Source: Echinococcus granulosus | Taxonomy: Eukaryota > Platyhelminthes > Cestoda > Cyclophyllidea > Taeniidae | Assembly: GCF_000524195.1 (NCBI RefSeq) | Contig: NW_020170437.1 | Span: forward strand, 71,525-135,524 | Direction: 5' to 3' | Length of the DNA stretch: 64,000 nucleotides | In this document: one piece after another, positions 24,301 through 34,380 of the stretch | How positions within the stretch are numbered: position 1 is the first letter of the stretch | Layout: every line of letters starts with the position of its first letter | Program-made: the position numbers and the translations under genes | Notes under the pieces: model-generated | Told to the model about the DNA's origin: nothing | The model's input: the letters and a program-made list of their open reading frames with translations, nothing else | The model's database searches: none

Positions 24301-26500
24301 GTTAAACCTAGTAAATTTACTGAAATAAATCTAATGAAATAAATCCTACAAGCAAAAAAGAGCCCCACATCCCTTTTGGTATTCTCTTTAATTATTCACA
24401 CTTTCTACACGAAGCCATAAAACTAAACGCAGGAATGAAAAACAAAACACCGAGAAATAACCCAGAGGCCAGTGTGACTCAGAGGAATTACGACAGTATA
24501 CAGGCTTCCCTCTTGCACAGAAAAGCAGTTAATCAAACCACGCGAAAGTGGAGGTACGAGAGCCCACAAGTCCAGATGGATTGGTGGCCTAGTTAACCTG
24601 ATTAACATTTCCCAATGAGGTGTGATATTTAAAAAGTGATGGAAAGCGGTCATCAACGTTTCTTAAGAAGAATAGATTCTGCATGTGATTTGATAAGAAA
24701 TTTAAACTGGAAAACAACTTTCTGTTAAAAAATCTATTTGTTCTATGGTTTTTCTTAGAAATAAATATTTAACCCCAATTTAAGCATTAAATGCCATCGA
24801 GGGGTTAAAGTTTTACGCAAGAAATAATGGCCATAACACCTTTGAAAAGGCACCATCATTTAGTGAATGGATGGAAAGCAAGCATGGCGTAAAATTCGAC
24901 ATGGTGAACACGCGGCGTCCAATGAAAGTTAAAAATTTTGACCAATCGGAGCAGAAAATACATCCAGATGGAGGGGATAATGTCGATCGAAATAACCGTC
25001 TGGCGTTCACATGTGTCGCTTCTGATGCGTTTCCCCCAAGCAATGACAAAGAGAATGCTTGCAATTACGTTGTATTTCGAATGATACAATGGAAAAGGTT
25101 AGTGTGCAAGTAAATGTGTTTGCTTACGTCTGCAAAAGTAAATAGCACGAGTGGTAAGAGGTTTACATTGCCAGATTAATAGCTTATAGACCAAATGCTA
25201 GTCTGTCCATGGGGACTCGAAAGTGGAAAGACATCGGCTTTCCCTTAGGTCAGCACGTGTCACGTTTATGCGTCTAAGGTCCGTACAACTAATGCAATGA
25301 GTCACCGATTAAACTTTTATCAGTTAAAATGTTGCAGCAGCGGTCGGGGGACATGGAAATGACCTGACTGAGGAATGGAGAAAAATCCTTACAAGAAAAT
25401 ATTTCCTTAGAATATGAATAGACAAAAAATACAAGGTTACCTGGAGGGTGAAAATAACCGTTGGTCAAAAGAATATCATTAGTTCATCTAGATCACAGCA
25501 GTTGACAAAAGACCCTTTATTTACCATAAAGCAAGTTATTCACGAACCAGAGGATGTTTGGAATCTGGGCAAAACGTATATGCCTTATACCAAACAATAT
25601 CAAAATCGCAAGAGTACGTGTCGAATGCGTTAGAATATGGATGAAGCATTAATCATAATGCAATGAACTTATTAGCAAAATATGTCATCCAAGTTCACGA
25701 AATCTGGTTTAATGTTACATTGCATGCTAGGGTTTGGAGTAAGGGAAAGAAATGAACAGTGGGGAAAACAAATTAAGTACGAATGAAATAGACCACTAAG
25801 AAGGATACAGGTGTTCGCCTTTCTTCAAATAAGACTAGATACTATAGGAGGCAGGAAAAAAGATGACAGATAAAGCAGATCGGAGATCTCCAAGATCGGA
25901 TAATTTATCATATAAGAGAAACGAATGTATCACTACTGCCATCAGAGGTACCAGGTCATTCAAAAGGTAAATGCATTAATGGAAGAAACTTTGCAACGAA
26001 TTAGGAGGTACAGGGCACAATAGACTAGCACTTGTAACAGAATAAACTAGTCGTATAGTTTGCTGTTGAATTCGTTAAACGAGACAACTGACATCCGTCC
26101 TTTGCAAGCAGCCAGTCCCAGCATCTAGGTGTATTTTAGGAGAATGCGTACTTATTGTTAAAAAACATGTTTAATAAAGGTAATATTAACTTTCACTGTT
26201 TTTGACACTAGACTTTTCTCCGCAATTGCTGAGAAATTGCAATGCACGATAGACATCGGCATAAATGACAAGGCGGTTAACTATATGGGGTGCAAAGTAG
26301 ATAAAATGCTTCTCCGGATAGATTTTGCGATGAATATAGTTAGATTTGGCAGACGTTAGTCGATATGGTTTTTTAGAATGCTGTGAAGAGATGCGAACCG
26401 CATGAGCGGAGGCGCTGATTTGACATGATCAACCAAGCTGAACTTGGGGAAGAAGTGCACGAAAAAAGGCACATCCGCCACACATCCAAAAGAAGATGTA

Positions 26501-26534
26501 CACACACACACACACACACACATACACACACACA
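26501..26534. repeat. CA dinucleotide microsatellite
   Basis: About 34 nt of CA repeat with one interruption (CATA). It explains the Cys-Val run in the long minus-strand frame here. Confidence 0.95.
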
Positions 26535-27534
26535 GCAGCAGTAGGCTGTACCAACAACAAAATACTGAGTGCACGTAAACAAATTACTCATGCAAATATA
26601 CACATACGCAGACGAATACGTCCACAGCCAAATCGGAGATATGATCCCTTGGATCTTTACATGTTTGCGAATATGACAGGATGCTCCACTGCAGTAGACT
26701 CTTAAGAATCCCTCAGAACAGGCAAAGAGCAACACTTCCACTTTTCTGAGATGAGGCAGAGGGAGGAAAGAAACGAGTTTACGCACATCCAATGGGGCAT
26801 TCCGAGTGCAAACACTTAGGAGTGTAGGAGGGTGTGTGTGGAGGTCGACGCAACACTTACCGAGCGTGCAGGATAATACGACAATCTGGTAAACGAAAAT
26901 GCATTCTCGAATGAAACAGGAAAATTTTCGGCCCAATGATAAATTTATTAGAACAGGATAGTAATTATTTTGCAACCAGCTTTGCAACAGGAATCAGTTC
27001 ACAAAGGACAGAATACATAACCTCCGTTCTGGATAAACTCATCTCAATAACAATACAGTTACGTGAATAGTATTTTTAAGAACATCAGCAGCTAAACCAA
27101 GTATTTCGTGTTAAATACGTTTGATATATTTCAAGCCAACCACAGAGTACCCGTACGTCTAACACGACTGCTGATACAGAGATAAGGGAATCCGAGGCAT
27201 CATGATAATGACGAAGACCAACTCTGTGCTTTAGAATCTCAATGGATTGTGTACTGGATAGCATTCAATCCAGAAGGTGAGATGAGAGGAGATCCATCCA
27301 ACGTCTCTAATCAGAGGCCAGAAAGTGAGCTTGAAATTTCCAAAGAAATAGAGAAAATAACGCAAGGGATCATTTAACAGAGGCGAGAGGTTATTAAGAA
27401 AGGGAGAGGAGTTCAGGGAAGAGGTAGCAGAGGGGTTTTAAACTGGCGCTGTCATTCACCGACAGTGGCGAATTTCTCACCGAGGCGAGTAAGCTAGCGC
27501 TGGGGCGGTGTTAGTGCCTTTACGTCTGTGCGTG

Positions 27535-27552
27535 TGCAGCAGCAGCAGCAGC
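27535..27552. repeat. Short GCA trinucleotide repeat
   Basis: Six GCA units. Confidence 0.85.
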
Positions 27553-28267
27553 AATGTGAATAAAAAAGGGGGGAGTTAGGGGAGTCATTCTTCACCTACG
27601 TAGACGGGTACATGTCTTCGCGGCCGCTGAAATGGAGGGTGAGGCTGCAAAGAAAAATGGAGGCTGGAGCGAGTTCATAATGTGAAAAAAAAGGAGGACA
27701 CGGCAACTCCACTTGCAAGAAAAATTTCATGAAAGACAAATCACTTTGATCTGCCCTCGCCAATATGCGGTAAGGGATCACACTTGCATGTTAACCTATC
27801 CAAAGTGAGGTATGTAAAAAATCATGCGTTTTGATCCTGAAAAAAAAACGGGCACGACAAAAACATCACAAACTACCCACAAGAAATCGTTTAAAATGAC
27901 GCGCACTTTGAGAATCAAAGGAACTGGAGGAGAAATTCGGATACATTAAGGAAATAATGAAATCTGGCAAAAGTTGATGAATAATGAAATGTATAGGGTT
28001 TAGCATTGAAACAGTGGAAGTGGTGCTGCTATAAAGACACGCAAATATCCCCGGAAAGGCTAGCCAGATAGTGAGGTCAGGTTTAGTTCGTGAAATTGGT
28101 ACCGTCGGAGAGGTCATGCGGGTACAAAGTCATCAGCCAGATCATGCAAGCGAGATTTTGGATGCGGAATAACACCTAACAATTACCCGGCGACTGTGAA
28201 ATTTGTTTCACTGTCCTCACCGCAGAACGCGGTGGGATGGGAGCAGGACAACGAGTCGTTGTCACAG

Positions 28268-29082
28268 ATGGACTATCCGCAACAGGCTTTACATCGGCTC
28301 GCGAAGTACAAGAGTTCAGAGGCTCTGTATTCGAACGAAGGTAGTAGACGTGGGGTTTGGGCAGTTTTATCCCCTCCTTTAACAATGATAACAACATCGA
28401 TAGATACTTTGCCATCCGTTTACCTTGATTTTCCGGCCAGGTAAGGGGAGATTAAGTCAAATAACGAGAAGAACTTACAGAATCTGAAGTGGATTTCCGG
28501 TGGTGGTCCCCCCTTGAGATATCCCCAGATTCAATGGCGTTGAATGAATCCGCATTTTGCGATTCCTCTTCTGTGAGTTCCGTTACGTTGTCGAGGGGAG
28601 CTAAAATAAATCATGGCAAAACAGTCAAGAGCTCGAAGCAAAAGTTGAGGCAGCTGATAACAACCATAGAAAGACATGATAAACTAAAGAATAAAGCGAA
28701 TAGCTATGACCGGGACGACGATGTAGCAAACGAGTTAAATAGTCGAAGTCGCAGGCTTGTACGTAGACAAAGAAACGCCGAAAATCAATCTCGACTTTGT
28801 TGTCAAGAGCTGTGCCTGAACACAAGTCTATATGTTATCAAACTGATCGGTTGGCAGTGAATTAAAAAGCCTTGCATGATCCCATTGCAGTGGAAGGCTT
28901 TTTCTTCTTTGTATGTAATGAAGTTTAAAAAAATGACATCAGGGAGTTGAAGTGATTTGATGCCAATCACAAGTGCTGAGATGAAAGCAATCAGCATATG
29001 CTGATTCGTTTGGAGAACGAAATCATCACATTGAAAAGGGCGGCACAAAACGCCGAAAAAAATAACGCAGCAGACGATTGAC
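28268..29082 (+). CDS. Candidate spliced gene for a coiled-coil protein
   Basis: Exon 28268-28340 (MDYPQQALHRLAKYK) ends in phase 1 at AAG then GTAGTA. The acceptor at 28480 (CTTACAG) continues in the same frame, giving SEVDFRWWSPLEISPDS, a Ser-rich part, and then a Lys/Arg/Gln-rich helical segment with KSSKQKLRQLITTIERHDKL and NSRSRRLVRRQRNAENQ. A third open piece ending in TGA near 29081 (HMLIRLENEIITLKRAAQ) continues the coiled-coil character; its junction is unresolved. A-rich DNA easily yields charged peptides, and antisense frames are open, so this is tentative. No homologue recognised. Confidence 0.3.
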
Positions 29083-29099
29083 GATAATAACACCTGGAA

Positions 29100-31664
29100 A
29101 CTCAAATGCCGCCTTTCACCTTATATTAGAATGCTGTGTGGTACGTTTGGACTGTCTTTTCAAATGTACGTAAAATTGCGATAAACCATTCGCATTGATA
29201 CAGGAATGTTGATTTATTACGATCGCCTAAGAAACAGAAGTATTTAACATACGATGGCTGCACAATAAATAGCACTCCAACGAAAGATGGGCATTGATCG
29301 ACTCCCACTGTTCTAAACGAGTGAACAAACACAAGCGAACTCGAGAAAGAGCGTGGGGAAGGGGGTCATGTCCACACAAAAAGGGATTAATAAGCATAGA
29401 AACGAAGGCGTTTATACGAGAAGCCAACACGAGCAAACAGCACAGAATAAAATGTAAACTGTTCCTCTCAGTGCAGCAAGTGCCCCACCTGACATTAATC
29501 CAAAGCATACTAACCATAAAATACAAATGCACCAGAGTGGAAGACAGGGAAATGGAAGCAGCGATTATTGAAAAGCGCCTATAGAGCACGAGTGAACACA
29601 CAACAGAAGATAAAATTGCTGCTCATGCATCCACGCATTAAAAAACCACAAAAATTGTCGCATAAATGATCACAGCATTGATGTTAGTGAACAGGTGATA
29701 GGGATCACGAGGTCCTGGTTACGGCAGACGGGACTACCGTAGATGTTCGCGGCGCAATAATACCAATAACGGTATCTCAACCAATAAGACCCAAGTGTCT
29801 ATCACACAAATTACAAGTACCGTATTCAGTATTCCCAGTGAATTCACCATCGACTGAATCGGAAAAGTGATATCGCATTCCCATTGCCACCCATATCGGC
29901 CTCAAGTTTATAAGATTTGAAAATGAAGGTGGAGACATGCACGTCAAGTAGTATTTTGCAATATCTAACTNNNNNNNNNNNNNNNNNNNNNNNNNNNNNN
30001 NNNNNNNNNNNNNNNNNNNNNNNNNNNNNNNNNNNNNNNNNNNNNNNNNNNNNNNNNNNNNNNNNNNNNNGCGCAACTAAGTAATCAGAATAGAGAATAC
30101 GACTTCATTAGTCGGGAGTTTTACAAGATTAAGAGAATAAATTCATGCATTTACGTGCAGACAGGAAGTACAACAAAATGCGCAAAAGCATAATTTGTGT
30201 TCCATGATTCCCAACTCAGCTAAAGCAGAGATCTAGGCTGCAGTGCGACTAAATCCAAGTAACAAAGCTTTCGTGTCCTAACCATCTACCGTCGGTATTA
30301 AGTGAAGGCAGGATCTGGAACGTAACAGACCAGTCATCCTGATAGCGACCCAAACAAGAAATGAGGAATCATTAACGCCTCCGGTCAAGTTGGTAGAGAG
30401 ATCATTCAGTAGGGACGCCGGAAGGGCTCAAATTATAGAATTAGAGAACCAAGACACCGTTCATGACAGCTAATGCGATGTGACCCGAAAGATACATAGT
30501 TCTAAATTGAATTAAACTCGTGCGTTGGTACGGATCGCAAAGCCGCTTCGGCCTTAAATCAACGTACAACACATGGTGGGGTGACTTGGAAATGTAAAAA
30601 AACGACCTGAAGCTAAGTTAGCCTTAAATTCTTTGACAAATTAACCTAGAAACACTTCAATACGCGCACACTTGAAGATTTAAGGTTGCTTAGATTTCAA
30701 AATATCTTCAGTCGAACGGGTTATGCCTTCATCGTAGCGCATTAACAAATCAATTGACTAAATGCATAGGTGTAATCAAAATTCTCTAGTTAGTGAGTTG
30801 GGTCACTCTTAACAGCGGTACTCGCGAATTTGTAACTCGTTCATAGCCAAAACCCTGTCTCCAATGACACTGAGTCAAAAGATTATACGAGGAATAGGAA
30901 CACTTCAAATAAATGGTTGTGGACAAACTCGTAGTGAGAGAGAATCAAGGCGTAACCATTCCGATTGAATATCTTTAAACAACACGGTTAATTACCAGAT
31001 TTTTTTCATTTATAGGAAGAGGTTTCGTAAACTTCCCAACATTATGAAACCGGAGGTGTACAAGATCAGTTTCCAATATTAGTGGCGAATAATGACTAGG
31101 TGCAAAAGGCTTATGAAATAACCCTCGAAATAAATGAGGAAATGTTTTGACACAAAATATGATCTGCGCAGTTGATGCTTAGAAAACAAGAGATTGAGAA
31201 GACAAGTATCCTTTTTAAGACCATTTACGAAAAACATATTTCATAAATTTCAAATAGATACAACTCTTTACAATGCGCATCACACTAAAACAATTATTAT
31301 GAATTAAATAAAGACTCCAGAAGGGTAACATTTAAATATACCGAATGTCTTCAATTTGTGTCCATTAGAATACTTTAATGTAGGGCATCATGTAACAACA
31401 ACTTCCAATAAGAAATGCCTAAGCCCGGTGAAAACAATTAAGCGCATTCAGGAGATCACCAAGGAGCCTAGCATGTGAGGTAACTATAAAGTGAAACGGA
31501 TCTAAAAAAAACTAGGCTCAGATTTAACTTCCCTGAAAGTTGGAAGTTCTTGAAATTCCTTACCACACAATCCGGCTTATTGAATTAGCATCATCGAAAT
31601 GTCACAGTCAAATTGAAAAAAAAACAGGTATAGTTAATGGTCAAAACGAAGTATTCAATGGTGC
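29100..31664. other. Region downstream of REEP, no supported gene
   Basis: AT-rich, with the 100-N gap. A 124-codon minus-strand frame and a 96-codon plus-strand frame overlap at 29227-29601; neither is recognised. The REEP 3' end lies just below 31665. Confidence 0.45.
29971..30070. other. Assembly gap (100 N)
   Basis: Exactly 100 N. The true length is unknown, and any reading frame across it is meaningless. Confidence 0.99.
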
Positions 31665-32669
31665 CTAAGCTAATAGAAGAACTGCACAGGGTATTGTCGA
31701 TCGGTTAGATATCCCGCACTTACTTGTAGTACTGTAACGCTGACGACCTGACCGGTTTGATTGTTGAGAGGCCTGATTATATCCTTCTCTATCTGAATCA
31801 AAAAAATCATCCAGCTAACTGAGGTTCTAATAGGCACCCTTACCAATAGCGGCAACTAAAATCCAAGAGCAGCTTACATGACTGATATGTGTTTGAAGTG
31901 TCCCCACCGGGTTTCTGTAGTGCCAAAGGTCGAATGTCATCCAAACTGAGGCTCCTTTGACTTAAGTGATTTATTATGAGATCTTGACTCTACGACACAA
32001 AATCGACCGTACAACCTTAGAGAATTTTAGGGTATAAAAGAGACAAGAAACTTTGCTAGATAGTACTATGGGGATTAAAACAAAGGAAATCTCCTGGGAA
32101 GTTGGCAGGAGAGTGCGGGACCGAAAGGTGTACCTTAATCGCGGTGTGAATAGCTGTATTCGCAACATAGGTTAATCCTTTTGCGCCGAAATGCATGAGA
32201 GCGCTGCAGCTTGATTCAGCTGCCCGTTCAATGTACTGATCAATGTCCTAAAAAGTCATTTATAAAGCCATGTAACCTTTTCCTTGTTGCTGAGTCGGGG
32301 ATGAACAATTTTTCTGTATATAATGCTGGACCCCTGTGTGAAGGGTAACACGAGGTAGAGGACGAATGCAGTTTTGATTTCGTAGTAGAGTGGGAACCTT
32401 TGCATATTTAGACAAATAATAAAATACCAAGCCAGTAAAATATCCCCAACGGTTTCAAAGGCAGTGAAACAGGAAAACACGATCCAATACATAGTCAGAC
32501 GAACCTGAACGAGTAAAATTGCAGAAATGCATACCAACTCCTTCACATCCTTATACCTAAGAGCTTTGTAAGACTTATAAGCAGGATAGAGGACGCCAAA
32601 AATTGTTCTAAAGGTCTTATTAAGGGAATACTCGTACGTTATAAAGCGGCAGAACAGGGGCACGATCAT
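31665..32669 (-). CDS. Receptor expression-enhancing protein, REEP1-4 type (TB2/DP1/HVA22 family), 8 exons
   Basis: Membrane-shaping protein of the endoplasmic reticulum, which it curves through hydrophobic hairpins. Exons: complement 32669-32638, 32607-32535, 32504-32428, 32397-32277, 32247-32134, 31989-31878, 31792-31724, 31681-31665; 204 aa. Family features in order: [67 protein letters not shown], then [16 protein letters not shown] and [11 protein letters not shown], the last matching the SFSMQDL segment of REEP1-4. Introns 1-4 are 30, 30, 30 and 29 nt. The first three lack stops and are 3n, so an uninterrupted 137-codon reading frame exists. Removing them restores the exact spacing of the family, including the 21 residues from Met to LYPAY. 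The last two small exons (the Arg/Gln/Ser-rich tail and ILLLA) rest on phase and splice sites alone. A three-codon upstream ORF overlaps the start codon. Confidence 0.92.
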
Positions 32670-34380
32670 TCGAACATAAATCGAAATGTGTGTGCAGATG
32701 AGTTAAAATATTTGCGCCACCTTGACCTATAAAATCAAAAATTAGTACGACAGTAATCTAAACAAACTAGATAGGGGTAGTAATTTTTGGGCCGAATCGA
32801 AGCCATCAAATAGCTAAATAGACACTATTTTTTATATGTGAAATCAAGCCACTTAGAGTCCAATTGGGTTGCTTTGGTAACAATGAAGGCTGTCGCAACA
32901 AATTTAAACATCCTTGGCGTCATTTAACAACTTGATATCAGGCATGTTTAGCACATATAATCGCAGTTTTGACTTAAATATTCCAAAGGTTATCTTAATA
33001 ATATGTGAAATGAACTGCTCAGCTCCTCTAACCGATACAATGCATTTATTTATAATTAAATAAGGTACCAGATTTCTCCGGTTCGAAACTTAAGGAACCA
33101 CAAGCACAAATTGTTGTTGAATTAAAATTTCTCTTAAAATCAAATCGCCATCGCGTGCAAGATGATCCATCAAGCTTGTAGTAAATATCGTTATGAAAAA
33201 CCGTATGAACCCCATTTCAAGCTACCTCTTCCCCTTTTTACGAATCCATGCATATTTTTTGCGCATTTTACTACACTTTTACAGTTTTATTGTAAATCCA
33301 CCTAAAATTTGCTCAAATTTTCGATGCACCCCAGATGGTTGTTTCTTCACATATTTCCAGGTTTACAAGTTGGTGTTTCGAGGCGGTCTTGTAAGGGTTG
33401 TAGTGTATGAATTGTGAAGGATGGAGAGGGTACCTTTCTGGAAGGGTGATGATGTCGAATTGTCTCCTTCGAACCCAGAAATATGTGTCTAAACAGAAGG
33501 TCATCACAGTCGTTTTCGTTTTTGATTCGGGTAAAGAAGCACCATCGCGTGTCACCACTTTGATTTCATGTGTATCGTCTCAAGTCTTTCCTGAAGCCGA
33601 AAAAAGTCATAGTACTGGGACAGGAGCTCCATTTCAAACGAACGAGGTGCTGGGGCCATCGGAATGACCCGAGAGCCATGCAGCCCGCGAAACCAAAACG
33701 TAGAGTCGAACAACTAATCAGAGTTACACATGTGTGTCTGGGTATAGGTTCTCATCAATACTCCACACTCCTTTCTTACGTTTTAACCCTAGTTGCACCT
33801 GGTGCGCACATCTGATGTAAACATGTATAGTTGAATAAATGAGATACTCCTATCCTAAACGCCTACGTAGCACTAATCAGTGTATTTTAAATGGAGGCGA
33901 ACATATGAAGAGCTATAGGAACTTGCTGTATCTCATAACTCAAGGAGATCGAAACGAGCAAACGAATTTGAACCTAACCACTGATATCAAATGTGCGCCA
34001 TATTTTGATGGTGTACTGGGGTTTCGTTGCTGATGTGAGTTCAAATTACATTACATTCGCCTTTTGGAACATCTCTCATTATTGCCCCTCTAGTTGCCAA
34101 CGTATTCTTGCAGATCTCCAGTGTTTACGATAAGCCATTTTTTCCGCACAATTTTCGACTTATTGCCCAAAAATAGTGTCGGGAATAAAATTAAATTTGA
34201 AAAAATATCATTGCACTGCTTTGAAAAACATAGAGAATGGAGCACAGATTGTGAGTGACAACAGCAAGTCAAATTTACACATAGTAGGGTGCCCAAAATG
34301 CGTGTGCTATCACGGTTGTTTACCTCAGTGTCATGCTATAAATTATGGCACGGAGAAGGAGATGGAGAGGCGAGAAGGAT
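32670..34380. other. REEP promoter side and spacer to the PP2C-like 3' end
   Basis: Upstream of the REEP ATG on the minus strand; a possible acceptor (ATTTTATAG) about 60 nt before the ATG suggests a 5'-UTR exon. Otherwise AT-rich with an A-unit repeat (33590-33700). Confidence 0.45.
33590..33700 (-). repeat. A-unit copy, reverse orientation
   Basis: Starts TTTCCTGAAGCCGAAAAAAG, has CATAGTACTGGGACAGGAG and GGGGCCATCGGAATGACCC, as in the 7772-7880 copy. It lies in the spacer between the REEP start and the PP2C-like stop. Confidence 0.5.

Larger units (their letters stand above)
21349..28190. other. Unassigned region, A-rich on the plus strand
   Basis: No recognised gene. Contains a GC-rich block (22905-23230), several coding-like scraps on both strands (minus 23500-23720 and 27210-27645; plus 24435-24596, 24871-25113, 25863-25966) and the microsatellites. 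The A bias of the plus strand matches that seen in introns of the minus-strand genes to the right. Confidence 0.4.

Noticed and set aside
26373..26987. 204-codon minus-strand ORF
   Set aside because: It runs through the CA microsatellite (Cys-Val run), is hydrophobic without a recognisable fold or motif, and has no supporting start or splice evidence.
29227..29601. 124-codon minus-strand ORF
   Set aside because: Overlaps a 96-codon frame on the other strand; neither has motifs or splice support.
32256..32669. Single 137-codon minus-strand ORF taken as an uninterrupted REEP-like protein
   Set aside because: It contains three ten-residue insertions, each bounded by GT and AG, exactly where the REEP family has none, and it ends in a tail read from the fourth intron. 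The spliced model fits the family length and sequence.
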